A program made the translations under genes and the position numbers. Of a stretch of 64,000 nucleotides of DNA, positions 1 to 10,092 are shown one piece after another. A model generated the notes under the pieces. It was not told the DNA's origin. It saw only the letters and a list, made by a program, of their open reading frames with translations, and searched no databases. The DNA is from Dipteris shenzhenensis. Lineage: Eukaryota > Polypodiophyta > Polypodiopsida > Gleicheniales. The DNA is taken from the NCBI GenBank assembly GCA_047967505.1, contig CM106541.1; one strand, written 5' to 3'. Each line of letters starts with the position of its first letter. Position 1 is the stretch's first letter.

Positions 1-816
1 AAGAGATGGATGCAAATTTTAAAACCTTCATAAGACCTGAGAGAGAAGTCAAATGCCTTTAAGGAGAGCTATTGAAATATACAGATCATTTTATGGAAAG
101 GTGCTGAGGTTGAGAACCTAAATGACTCAAATAATTCTGACATTGAGAATAATCAAAATATGCTACTTTCTTGATGAAGATCATAAACACTAGTAGCCAG
201 TTCAAGTTGGGAGGTTGGTGGGATCTACAACCTCTATTTGAGCTCATACTATGTGGGGCTAGAGGCATGGGCCAGAGGCATGAGCACTAACCGTGATACA
301 CCCATTCCTAGGAATCGAATGGTTGTGAGTAGGTCCCAAAAAGTCCTAACCCCCCCTCACCTAGGTGGGTTAAGCCCAAAAGTGACCCCACCTCTTACAC
401 ATCTTACACAACTCTTAATCCTAGGTGGGAACCAAAAAATTCAAAATTTTGAATTTTCCTAGTTACAGCAAATAATACATTAGAAGTCACATTGCACCCA
501 ATACCTCAATTGAGGTAGGTGGCAATTGAGCAAGTAGGTGAGGTGGCATGTGAGTCAGTCTTGCCAATACTGAAAACTGATTTATCCACATATTAGCATG
601 ATGTATGGCATGCACGAATTGTTCTTCCAATGGCTAATGAGGAGTAAGAAGCATGGACATTATGCAAGCTAGTGTTTTGCAAGTTCAGATTCGATACAAA
701 TCTCTTCATATCAAGAACCTGGTTGCATGCTCATCTTTAAAGACAATGAAAACAAGAGAGGGAGGGAATAGAAAAGAAAAGACACCCAAACAAGCATGGA
801 AAGAAATATTAAAGCG
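1..816. other. no gene recognised
   Basis: No coding, RNA or mobile-element signature was recognised. Open frames are short and unrelated to any family I know. The right end, after about 780, runs into a pyrimidine-rich tract. Confidence 0.5.
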
Positions 817-839
817 TTAATTAAGTACATTATCACACG

Positions 840-1262
840 TTAATAAAAAATATATTCTCTCCCTCCCCCTTCTCTCTCCCCCTCCCTCCCTCCCCCTCCT
901 CACTCCCTCCTCCCCCTCCCTCCTCCTCCCCATCCCTCCCTCCCTTCTCCCCCTCCCCCTCCTCACTCCCTCCTCCCCCTCCCTTGCTCCCTCCTCCATG
1001 CCTGCTCCTCCTGCCCTCCCCCTCCCTTCCTCCTCCACGCCTGCTCCTCCTCCACTGTTGCTCCTCCTCTTCCCTCCCTCATGCTCCTCCCTCCTCCCTC
1101 CCTCCTCATCCATGCCTACTCCTCCTCACCCTCCACACCTGCTGGTCTACCTTCCTTTCCTCCTCTTCAACTACTGGTCCTCCCTCCCCCATCCCTCCTC
1201 CTCCTCGCCCTCCCTCTTCCTGTGTGCTGCTCCTTCAAGCCTGCATCTCCACACCTTCTCCT
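840..1262. repeat. CT-rich low-complexity tract (CCCTCC/CTCCTC)
   Basis: About 420 bp of almost pure pyrimidine on the plus strand, built from irregular CCCTCC and CTCCTC units. Open frames inside it encode only Pro/Leu/Ser or, on the other strand, Gly/Arg/Glu runs and are composition artefacts. It ends just before the ATG at 1282. Confidence 0.9.
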
Positions 1263-1281
1263 TCTCTACACTCCTTTAGTC

Positions 1282-2438
1282 ATGGCACCATTCGAGGACG
1301 TCTCCAATAAGTACCAGGTTCACTTAGAGTTGGAGGCTGAATATGGAAGCACACATAGTCTGGGATTGAGGGGAGCTTCCAAAATCCACAGTCTTCATTC
1401 ACAAGGAAAGAAGTATCTTGACCTTTGGGTAGAAGGATCCATGTATCCTTTAGATCCTGCTAACCAAAAGAGTCCTCCTTTCCATACAATGCATGAGCTA
1501 GTTCGGTTTGTTGGAAATGGACATGCAGGGTTGCTTGGTTATTGCAATCGGTTAAACAATGCTCAATGGCTATGCAAGCACGCGAGATGCATAGAGCCCA
1601 AGCAGAGATGCTAACACATTTAGGGAATAGCATCATTGTTGCAATGCATAACTCTATGCAAGATCTTCAAAGGAAGAACTAGGATCTTCATGATAAAGCC
1701 AAGGCATTGGACTTGGAGCGAAATGCATTGGACTTGGAGAAACATAAATTAGAAGAGTCACTTTGTTATTCCTATCAAACCACAATCTTGACAAAGACAG
1801 ACATACATTATCTCAAAGCAGTTTGGGTTGGGAATACTGGAAAGCATTGTGTGAATGCACGACCAATAAGGCTTCGGATCCTCAAGTAGCAACTTTGAGA
1901 GCTAAAGTATGGACAAAGGTAGATGCATTGATAAAATTGCTTCGCCAGGTTCAAATTGACGAGATGTATTATGAAAGGTTCAGGATGGCTATGAAAGAGT
2001 TTATGCAATTAATGGTGAAATCATGGGGGGAATCGCACATTATGAATTACATGGTAATATTGGCACCATCGTAATATTTAGCACTTGCTTTATAAACAGT
2101 TTTTGTTGTTGAAACGATTCTCATCATGTTTGCAGCATATTCCCTATGCACACGGACCATGGTTTGTACAAAATTGGGGCCCTTTGTCCATTTGGAATAC
2201 ACAAGGCATGGAGAAGTCGCACTATAGAGCCAAGGTATCCTACTTCAAGAACTCAAGGCATGGTGGTGGTGTCACTTGCAGCAATGCATTGCATGAGATG
2301 TTCGATTGTTTTTTTAGATGTTTACTAGGAAGGACTTTGAAGTTTGAAAAGGCAAAGGCATCAGAACTTGCAAAAGCAGTTCAAATAGTATCAAAGAATA
2401 GAAGGCATAGTGGTTGGAAAGCATCCATAGGGAGTTGA
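1282..2438 (+). pseudogene. decayed transposase-like gene, family not identified
   Basis: Coding-like segments follow one another in different plus frames: 1282-1614 (begins MAPFEDV), 1707-2074 and 2085-2438. The last carries the most distinctive block, at about 2155-2290: an aromatic stretch GPWFVQNWGPLSIW, then TQGMEKSHYRAK, then NSRHGGG, followed by a helical CFFRCLLGRTL segment. From memory, a 'QGMEKSHYRA...RHGGG' block occurs in a transposon-associated protein family of plants and animals, but I cannot name it with certainty. Middle segment 1870-2074 is Lys/Met-rich and helical. At least three frame changes separate the pieces, so it is probably dead. A host gene with introns is less likely because no clear GT-AG pairs rejoin the frames. 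Confidence 0.45.
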
Positions 2439-2635
2439 GGAGTCACACGTTGGTTGCAAGCTAGAGTGAGAGAAGGGAGAAGATGGGTCCAACCACCAAC
2501 AGAAGCTATGGTGTAGTTGTATACAAATATGAAATAAATATATTGCTTATTTTGACCACAATTTGTGTACTCACTCTTTAATATCTTGCTTATTTTGACT
2601 ACATTTTCTATACTCACATGACGTTGGGGAAAGTG

Positions 2636-2850
2636 GGGACATGGTGAAGGAGGGGGGAGAGAAGGGAGGGGTGTGGGGCAAGGCAAGGGGAGGGGTGGAG
2701 TGGTAGCAAGGGTGGGGGGAGAGGGGGATGGGGGGTATGGGGGAGGGTGACGGGTGTGGGCGGGGCAAGTAGGTGGAGGGCAATGGGGGGGGAGGGCGAT
2801 GAGGGTTGGGGGGGTTGGAGGGATTACGGTGGGGGCAGGGGGCACGATGA
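2636..2850. repeat. G-rich purine tract
   Basis: Irregular GGGGAGGG/GGTGGGG units with little C or T on the plus strand; the reverse strand gives Pro/Thr-rich spurious frames. It lies immediately upstream of the TATA box of the histone-like gene, and its many G runs could form quadruplexes (inference). Confidence 0.8.
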
Positions 2851-2893
2851 AACCCTAAATGTAATTAAAAGGGGTGTCAAAACATGATGGGCC

Positions 2894-2900
2894 TATATAA
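2894..2900 (+). promoter_or_regulatory. TATA box of the H3-like gene
   Basis: TATATAA lies 34 bp upstream of an ATG at 2934 and 95 bp upstream of the ATG at 2995. If transcription starts about 25-30 bp downstream, the 2934 start would have a very short leader. The sequence between TATA and ATG is A-rich. Confidence 0.55.
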
Positions 2901-2933
2901 AACGTTAAAAAAAACCCTAATGCTCATTATTCA

Positions 2934-3387
2934 ATGGCAAGAGTGAAAAGCACTGCTAGACCCACGAGACTCCTCCTCTAGCTCCACCACCTCCATGGCA
3001 TCTGCACACACAAACCTATCTGGGTCCGGTGGTGCCTCCCTTGACTCTCGTGAGCCCTCCCCCAACTCTGGTGAGGTTTCCCAGGACTCTCATGAGCCCT
3101 CCCCCAACTCTTGTGAGCCCTCCCCCAAGTCCCGTGAGCCCACTCCCCAGTCTCGTGAGCCCACTCCCAAGCCCCAAGAGCATGAGCCTTTCCCTCAACC
3201 TTCCCCTCCCCATGAGAGCACTCTCCCGATCGAACAAAATGTATTTGATAACCTCCTGGACATAGAGAGGCTTCCTCAAGGCCTTCCTCAGGGCCGACAG
3301 ACTGCTAAGAAGAGCACAATCTTCCCTCTCCCGGTGATACAACCCATCATAGAAATGATACCTATGCCCATGAAGAGGGTAAAGTAG
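2934..3387 (+). CDS. N-terminal tail of the histone H3-like gene, Ser/Pro-rich repeats
   Basis: The ATG at 2934 opens with MARVKSTARPTR, strikingly like the H3 start MARTKQTARKST, but this frame meets TAG at 2979. The next frame is open from 2947 and has its own ATG at 2995; it encodes 130 residues dominated by SREPSPNS/SREPTPQ-type repeats (about residues 18-65), then a segment containing GRQTAKKST that again recalls an H3 tail. It ends with TAG at 3385-3387. The H3 fold lies just downstream in the first frame, which is open from 3309, so the two overlap by about 79 bp. Either two small indels have split one gene, or unseen splicing or frameshifting joins it. The acidic Ser-Pro repeats could be phosphorylation targets (inference). 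I see no copy of this tail elsewhere in the window. Confidence 0.5.
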
Positions 3388-3461
3388 GCGCCGAGGAAGC
3401 CCCATCCCAAAGAAGGACAAAGCTCAAGACCTCCACGAGAGGAGGATTCGAAGGAGGATCA

Positions 3462-3854
3462 ATGCAGACAAGAGCAGCGAAAGAAATTCAAGGCAGACAG
3501 GAGGCCATGGGATCATGTTCGGGTACTCGTAAAGCCTCCACCAAGAGTCAGGAAGCCGCAAAGCCACGAGCGTGGGCCCTAATGGAGATCAGGCAAATGC
3601 AGAAGACCATCGACAACCGGATCCCACGTGCTCCCTTCCAACATGTGGTACAAGAGATTGCACAGGGATACAAGGACGATGTGCAATTTAGCACAGGAGC
3701 TATGGGGGTAGTCCAGGAGGCTGCAGAGCAAGTGACCACTGCTCTGTTTAAGGACGCCAACTTGTGTGCCATCCACGCAAAGCACGTCATGGTCATGGAC
3801 AAGGACATGGCTCTGGCGAAGCGGCTCTGGAGTGACCCAAGCTTGAAGCCCTAG
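3462..3854 (+). CDS. divergent histone H3-like protein (histone-fold domain)
   Basis: The 130-residue ORF ends in a recognisable H3 fold. Residues 39-48 ALMEIRQMQK match H3 ALREIRKYQK. Residues 58-76 (PFQHVVQEIAQ and following) match the alpha-N/alpha-1 region, residues 85-89 QEAAE match alpha-2, and residues 101-112 LCAIHAKHVMVM match the end of alpha-2 and loop 2. KDMALAKRL matches alpha-3. Spacing between these blocks equals canonical H3, including loop 1; CENH3 proteins usually have a longer loop 1, so this is not an obvious CENH3. The C-terminus is three residues longer and replaces RGERA with SDPSLKP. The tail lacks the usual K4/K9 context, although the same frame upstream (3411-3461) encodes RRTKLKTSTRGG, which resembles it. 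The frame is open from 3309, so the Met at 3462 is only the first possible start. No introns or stops interrupt the fold. It could be a functional variant or a diverging retrocopy. Confidence 0.75.
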   Translation: MQTRAAKEIQGRQEAMGSCSGTRKASTKSQEAAKPRAWALMEIRQMQKTIDNRIPRAPFQHVVQEIAQGYKDDVQFSTGAMGVVQEAAEQVTTALFKDANLCAIHAKHVMVMDKDMALAKRLWSDPSLKP

Positions 3855-3923
3855 ATTCTCTTACAACCCACCACTCTTAAGACTTAGACCACCCCTTGCC
3901 CTTGAAGGCACTATCTTGTATCT

Positions 3924-3929
3924 AATAAA
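3924..3929 (+). terminator. polyadenylation signal of the H3-like gene
   Basis: AATAAA lies 70 bp after the TAG of the H3-like ORF in an AT-rich stretch. Plant histone mRNAs are polyadenylated, so this fits a transcribed gene; on its own it is weak evidence. Confidence 0.4.
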
Positions 3930-4007
3930 ATATATCCACATTCTCTACACTATCACATTGTTGTGTATTCTCCATTTCTATGACTGAAGTAACTGATCAT
4001 TTTAAAG

Positions 4008-4330
4008 TAACTTTTCAATTCTGTCAAATCTTGAAGGAATTTCACCATCGCGCAGAAGGAAAAAGTGTCCGGGATGTGGCCAGGACCCTAGAAAGCCCAA
4101 AACCCGCCACGGTGGAAATTTGGACATGGAAAAGTGTCTGGGACATGGCCAGGACCCTAGAAAGACCAAAACCTACCACGGCACAAATTTGGGCATTCTG
4201 GCAAGTCCAGAATGCCCAAATTTTCACAGTGGCAGGTTTTGGGCTTTCTAGGTCCTGGTGGTGTCTCAGACACTTTTTCCTTTTGCGCAACGGTGAAATT
4301 TCTTCAGGATTTGACAGAAATGAACTTTTG
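4008..4330. repeat. foldback inverted repeat with an internally duplicated left arm
   Basis: The sequence from about 4025 (TCTGTCAAATC) to 4201 is the reverse complement of 4207 to about 4320, with scattered mismatches. The centre is a perfect 17-bp stem (AAATTTGGGCATTCTGG) around a 5-base loop at 4202-4206. The left arm holds two tandem copies of a unit of about 70 bp (4058-4127 and 4128-4200, each starting GAAAAAGTGTC), while the right arm has one. RNA from either strand could form a long hairpin. It may be a foldback/MITE-type element; no terminal motif or target duplication was identified. The open frame across it has no resemblance to a protein. Confidence 0.8.
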
Positions 4331-4542
4331 ATACCCAGAATTGGTGAAAATGATACTAAATTGGCTAGAAATGTATTAAATTAACACAATTAAAATGATG
4401 GAGAAATATATCATCAACGACTTAAACAAAATACAATGGATTTTATGATGAGCAACGATAACTTAAAACAAATAATAAAGACATGTAGTCATGTATCCAT
4501 TGAAATATCCATTTAAATATATGTTTATATATACAAAAGGCC

Positions 4543-6045
4543 TCACAGGCTATCTTTCTTCTTGGCTAGTTTGAATACATCGAGAATAGGGGTCTTTGAA
4601 TCCCCTAGTGGATTCCTAGATATAAATCTAGCTGCAATAGCACTAACATCCTCCTCTCCTGCTGCCAAAGACATAGCCATTGCCATCAATGCTCTGCAAT
4701 GAATGTTTGATCCAAAAGCATTAATAACAGCCAGGCGGTGTACCAAAATGACTTTGTCGGCATTTCGAGTAATGTTGGAGTATCTAATAGCATGCGACAA
4801 TGCCTTGCACTTCAGCAGCTCCGAAGGACCTCGAGGAGAAAATTTGCTATGAAAGACCACGATATGCTTTGTGACTTTGCCAAGGTAATGGGCCAAAGAA
4901 TGATCTCGCCAAATGCGCTGTGAACATAACCCCATCGAGATGAGAATTCATCAAGCTCAAACGCATCCTGCAGCAATTCAACAAACATTAGAAGACCGAC
5001 AAAACAAATTATACTGAAAGAACATCAAAATAAAAAATATTGTTCGAACTTACCACTACAGCATCGTCAGCTTCTATCCCTTCCTCATTTGCAATGTTGA
5101 TGGAACCAGGTGCTGTGTGATGTTCCATTTGGAAGGTGGACGCTTTCTCCTGACCTATGTTGGAGGTGGAAGCTTCTGCATGAGAGGGTTGTGCATTGTA
5201 TAGGGACATGTTTGCATCCCTCATTGAAACTAGCATCCTTAAGAGAAAGTCTTCCATTGTTTGGTCTTCGAAACCTAAAACCCTGGGATCTTCGACACTT
5301 GTGTCAACATCGAACCTTGATAGGACTGCGAGTGCCTCATCCTCTTGTAGTCCAAAAAGAACCTCTATGTCATGGAGGAATACGTACTCATCTCCATCGA
5401 TGATGAGGGGAACAAGGACCATAATTTTGATTCTGGGTCAGCGGTCTCCGATGCAGATTTTTGCTCTAGTGGGGGTTCTTGAAATAGGCTCAATGCTTGA
5501 GCTGCTTCCATCTCCTCTATTGCATCATCAATACTCTCTTCCATGTACATGTTTGAGTCTAGTCTAGTCTAGGGATGACCAAATCAGTAGTTTTACTAGA
5601 GGGGGCACTAGACGATGAGGCTTCTTCCTCTAAATTTCCTTCTTGGAGAAGGAAGATGAATGTCATCTCCCATGAAAGGATTTGGTGCCTGTATTTCTTG
5701 TGATCCATGCATCTTGGATGTTTTGAACGTCAACTGTCCTAAACCCATCGTCTGTAAGGTTGTCACAAAAGCGAGCCAAGCACTTTACAAACTTGGGTTC
5801 CTCTATGAACAGATACTTTATGTAATCTATGGGAACCCATCTCTTTGAAGAGTGGTCAAGTGTATAAGCAAAATTTGAGAAATTATCTTGCATGTAAAGG
5901 ATGAGATCTAAGAAGTCATCCTTGGCTCGCATATATGTGCTAGGACATCTAAAGTCCTATCAAACACTAAAAATAGCTCTTCCTCACGATCTGCAAATGC
6001 AGTTCGTGAGATGAAGTCATGGAACACAGTTCTAGTTGAATCCAT
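4543..6045 (-). CDS. minus-strand gene of unknown function, at least two exons, possibly frameshifted
   Basis: Reading right to left, an ATG at 6045 opens MDSTRTVFHDF. A frame change near 5942 leads into 5932-5663, then 5550-5365 (acidic, helical), 5422-5054, and finally 4935-4543, which ends AKKKDSL. A good intron is visible: donor GTAAGT at 5053 and acceptor CTGCAG ending at 4968, 86 nt long, joining ADDAVV to DAFELDEF. Several frame changes are not explained by introns, so the gene is either damaged or has short introns I could not place. The product is mixed helical with acidic and hydrophobic blocks; no transposase, reverse-transcriptase or enzyme motif was recognised. A TATA-like site lies about 105 bp upstream of the ATG. 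Confidence 0.4.
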
Positions 6046-6148
6046 GGCAAATAGCAGTTGATGGAGGGAGTAACTTTTGAGGATGAGAGTTTCTATGGCT
6101 CTCTAAACATGAAAGTGAGAATGTGATGTAAAAAGGTCTCTTACCCCT

Positions 6149-6157
6149 TAATATATA
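6149..6157 (-). promoter_or_regulatory. TATA-like element upstream of the 6045 minus-strand ATG
   Basis: TATATATTA on the minus strand, about 105 bp before the ATG at 6045, with non-coding AT-rich sequence between this gene and the next one upstream (which ends at 6326). The spacing allows an 80-nt leader. Support is positional only. Confidence 0.3.
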
Positions 6158-6325
6158 CCAAAACCCTAAAAATTAAAATTAATAATAAAATCCCCAAATT
6201 TTTTGAAAAACATTTACCATGAACTGAAAGCAGAAAACATTAAAAGAACTAACATTTTAATTTAATTGTCCATCATCTTTTGAAGCAATAACTAGGATTT
6301 GACAAACAAAAAATTAAATACTGCA

Positions 6326-7521
6326 CTAGTCAAACACATTGTTAGCAATCTTCAAAGTTGCAAGAGGAATGGAATTGGCACTATGCATGCACTTCTCCAC
6401 ACGGTGGTTGATCTTACCACCATTTAAGGTAAAGTAGAAGGACTCTGACATGCCGTCCTCCATGACCAATAGGTGTTCTCGCACATCCCTTAGAGTCCAT
6501 TGCGATATGACATTCAAATTCTTGACATCTCCCTCTTCAACATCAATAGACAAACTTACCCTCGTATTGTCTTCATCATTAGAGTCTAGGGGAAGACACC
6601 GGCCATTTGTTTTCTTCTAGCGCCTGTACTGAAAAGCTAAATACAACATTTAGCATAACAAATGGTATCTAATAATGACATTGTCTTACATGCATGACAT
6701 TGAAACACATCACCCTTTTGGTCACCTGATTTGGTTCCCCAATTCATCCCAAGTAAATCTTCAAGAGCATTTTCATCTACACGCTTGCAAGACCACATAG
6801 TTTTTGAAATAAAGAAGAAAAAAATGTGCAGAGGCAAAAAGTAAGATAACCTTGCCCATTTGGATCCAAATGTAAACTTCATGGCCATGCCCACATCCTT
6901 TGCAATCTTGTCCTTGTACGATTGCAATGTCCTCGAGTCCACATTGCTGCAATCCATGTCTTGAAGTTGTGGTGGTGCAATGGTTTGCAGATGGCCATAG
7001 CACTTGATGATGTTGCTGGAGTGATGTATGTTGCATTATACCAATACACATTCTTCATTCGCAAGGAGGCCAACTTCTCCCCGACATGCATTTGCTTACC
7101 TAAATCCTCATGAATCGCAGTGAACTTGCCTATGAATGATTCAACTGGTTCCCACTCCTTGAAGTCCGAAGGGAAAACATCTACCACCATGAATAAGAGC
7201 TCTTAGAAACCAAATACAAAATTTCCAAATGGAGTCATTACACTTACAGGTGAAAAAGGTACATAGATAGAAAGGCTCACAGTGTGATGGTATCCTAGAT
7301 TGATTGAATGATGGAGGAAGCCGCATATCTTTTCCCATGTAAACATGTTGCACTTTTGCGAGCCATCCTTTCTTCCCAAACTTGAACTTCAAGATGCGCC
7401 CCTTCCACTCATGCAAGATGTCACCTCTCTTGCTCTTGGGAAGCTTATGTGGACCTTTGGCCAATCCTTTCATCACTATCCAGTCATTTAAGCTGTAGGT
7501 GCAAGGGATCCACTCATCCAT
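6326..7521 (-). CDS. minus-strand gene of unknown function, fragmented frames
   Basis: Coding-like blocks run right to left. The block at 7521-7290 starts MDEWIPCTYSLNDW and is rich in Lys and aromatics. Then come 7190-6960 (MVVDVFPSDFKEWEP), 6957-6690 (a KDVGMAMKFTFGSKW block and then QCHAC) and 6620-6326 (acidic, ends IANNVFD). A GTAAGT donor-like site near 7250 and possible introns at about 6850-6784 and 6690-6620 suggest a multi-exon gene, but the joins I tried by hand create stops, so exact exons are not claimed. No domain is recognised. It is co-oriented with the gene starting at 6045, 280 bp downstream. It could be a host gene pair or unrecognised transposon genes. Confidence 0.35.
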
Positions 7522-7634
7522 TCATTTCTAGTGTTGTGGAAAACCAAGAGGTCACAACATTGCATGGTCTTGTAGCCTTGCTCCTCACCATGCTTGTAGA
7601 GGTTGCAACAATAAGAATGGGACTCCTACACAGG

Positions 7635-7960
7635 GCAATGCAGCTCCAATAGAGGCACAAAAGAGGGAGAAGGAGAGGGACAGAGCAGCAACACAATAGA
7701 GGCATAAGAGAGGGATAGAGCAGCAACAAAAGAGGCACAGGAGAGGGAGAAGGAGAGGAACAGAGCAGCTCCAATAGAGGCACAAGAGAGGGAGAGGGGA
7801 GAGAAAGAGAGACAGAGGAGCTGCAGCAAGCAGGCCAGAGCAGGAGGGAGCAAAGAAAGAGGGGGAAGAGGGAAAATGCATGTGATTTGGTCCAAATACA
7901 GTGATTTGGTAGGCTGGACCAGAACAGTGGGGGGAAGAGGCCCTAGAAAGAGGGAGGGGA
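7635..7960. repeat. purine-rich AGAGGGAG/AGAGGCAC tract
   Basis: Irregular repeats of GAGGCACAAGAGAGGGAGA type with units of about 40-60 bp (for example near 7650, 7705 and 7765). Minus-strand frames through it are Leu/Pro/Ser artefacts. Confidence 0.8.
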
Positions 7961-8585
7961 GAAGGAAAATTTGCCAGAAGGGCCCTACCATCCCATTGAA
8001 GGTAGAGTTTTGGGCTCATGTGGGGGAGGTGCACCTGGTAGGAGGGTCAAACATGGGTTAAGAGGGGGGGGATGGTTTGGGTGGTCCCTAGTGTAAGGGA
8101 AGCAACCAATAGGGGCTCTCTATAGGCTTGCCCACCCTCCACCTCAGCATACCATTGCCCCACACCTTCTAGCACTCTCATTGGTACACCTCAAATCACT
8201 CTCTAATACCTTGAAATTAGGAAACATTAATTGGAGGCCCTTTTGAGACCCCATTTCTCCCCTAATGGCTAGTTGCTTCATAGCCAGAGGACATGAATAA
8301 GGTCATCTATGAGAATCACCATCAATTTCTCCCACTTGGTCATCCTAGATATGTTGCCCCTTAGAATGAAGTCCCCCCACAGTCATTCACTGCAAGAGAT
8401 TGGAAGCAAATGTGCAATCTTTCCACGACTCCTTCTCCATGTGGCATGAGCCGATAAGGGTTCATAGCTATTGTGTGCTATATTGAATGGAAATAAAGAT
8501 TGCACGCTAACACCATATTTTGTTTAGATACTCCATCTTTTGTCGGCTACCATATTGGTCCTACCTCTAGATCACTCACCTACCT
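7961..8585. other. no gene recognised; probably Tnp2 flank
   Basis: No protein motif was seen. Because Tnp2 homology begins abruptly at about 8589 in the same orientation, part of this stretch may be decayed upstream Tnp2 sequence. Confidence 0.35.
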
Positions 8586-8588
8586 CAT

Positions 8589-9207
8589 CCCATGCATATC
8601 TTCAAGAATGTGCCATCTACCGTTTGGGAACATTTGAATGGGACACGAGATTTCTTAAGAATAAGGGAAGATCTACGCACCATAGGGAGGATGTGTGAAG
8701 CTAAGCCACAAGAGAGGCCAAATGGGCATGTCTTTTTACCCCATGCACCATGGACATTATCAAAGAAAGAGATGGTGGCGGTGAAGTGGGCTATCACTAC
8801 AATTCGTACTCCCATTGGATGCATGAGGTGTTTGAAGGGGGCCTTCACAAAGAGCAAGAAAAGAGGTGTAGAGAAATTATACAGCTTGAAATCTCATGAT
8901 TGGAACAAGATTGTCCAAGTATGACTTGGCATAATCTCTTTTTCCTTCCAAATTTGTGTGTAGAAGCAACTAATCAACCATCACTCATGTGTTCAGTTCA
9001 TACTACCTACTAACATTTCTCATAGTGCATTGAAGGACGTGAAGGATTGCATTTACAAGATGGGTGAGAGCTGGGTGAGAGCTTGTGAGGTACTTCACAC
9101 TATACAAAATGTGAAGCGTATCAATGCATGATGCAAGATTTTCATATTGCTAATATGGTGCACTTTTTTCTTTCTAGGTATGTGAGCTCAAAGGAAATAT
9201 ATCCCAC
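8589..9207 (+). pseudogene. CACTA (En/Spm) Tnp2 transposase, 5' half of a gene split by a copia insertion
   Basis: The frame 8592-8924 contains the Tnp2 signature PMHIFKNV (the family has L-D-x-MHI-x-KNV), then REDLRTIGRM, PWTLSKKE and SLKSHDW. All are in family order. Sequence from 8925 to 9207 is non-coding or decayed. At 9207 a copia element interrupts the gene, and Tnp2 homology resumes at 14673 with CLVEETFP. Tnp2 is the DDE transposase that cuts and moves CACTA elements. This copy lacks the N-terminal part and cannot be active. A second Tnp2 of the same subfamily lies at 18435-20392 on the other strand and keeps the same MHIFKNV wording. Confidence 0.8.
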
Positions 9208-9567
9208 TATTGAGATATCGAGCTCCACCACTCGTGATATGCCAGGGTGACCGTTTTGCATTTATGTCACCGACTTGTTAGTTGCAGATGCGGTTGGTAC
9301 ACCACCCATGAATAATAGCTGGATGACAGCTATCTTTATGTACTCTAGTTAGTGGCTCACTTAGTATGCCACCTAGGTTAGCTGAGTTTGGTTTGAGACC
9401 CACATATAGGGTTCATCTATTCCTTTTGTACTAAGAGAGAGTTCTTTGGCTTTCACAACTAAGAAGAGGAAAACTATTTTCAGCCTCCACCTTTGTGTGT
9501 ATCCCCCCATTGTGTATGTAAGAAAGCTGCAAGTGAGACTCCTTACTTCTCTCCCACTCTCTTCACA
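9208..9567 (+). repeat. 5' LTR of copia element 1
   Basis: Begins TATTGAGATATCG (the 3' LTR has TGTTGAGATATCG, so the terminal TG has mutated to TA here) and ends TCTTCACA. It is collinear with 14307-14667, with small indels such as an extra CAC near 9228. Confidence 0.93.
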
Positions 9568-9580
9568 TGGTATCAGAGCT
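9568..9580 (+). promoter_or_regulatory. primer-binding site of copia element 1
   Basis: TGGTATCAGAGCT directly follows the 5' LTR. This is the usual copia site complementary to the 3' end of initiator methionine tRNA, used to prime minus-strand DNA synthesis. Confidence 0.85.
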
Positions 9581-10092
9581 TGGTTCATGGTAAGGAGCTC
9601 AAGAAAGCAAACCAAGTTCGCTATGTCTTGGTAAGAGGATCAGTGTTGCTTTCCATTTTCGAGTTTGGGAGCAAATCTCTGCAGGTAGCATAGTCGAAAT
9701 GTGCAAGAGGGCACTGTCAGATTGGGACGCCCTTTGCGGTGTGGCAAGAGGGTAGTGTATGCTACGGGGAGCATTTTGGTGGCTAGTTTGGGGCCATTAT
9801 GGTATTAGAGGCCATTTCGGGGCCCGTTTTGGTGGCGGAAGTTTTCTGTAGGCACTCAGAAAGGTGCCCTGTTTTTGCTGTGTGACCATTGTTCTGCAGG
9901 TCGGTGAAAAGTTGTCACAGAAATTGCATTGTATGCCTATGCATAGAGATATTGGGAGTGACAGAATCATTATTATTGCCTGTTGATGCAAAATCGTCAC
10001 TAGGAAGTGACTGTGTGGTCAAATACCACTTTCGTCAGTTTTGCAGATTTGCCCTTGTGAGGCAGAAGTTGTGTTTTTTGCAGTATTATGTA

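Noticed and set aside
817-1310. Overlapping Pro/Leu/Ser or Gly/Arg/Glu frames
   Set aside because: Products of the CT-rich tract.
3309-3854. CENH3 assignment for the H3-like gene
   Set aside because: Loop 1 has canonical H3 length and the C-terminus does not resemble plant CENH3; left as H3-like of unknown type.
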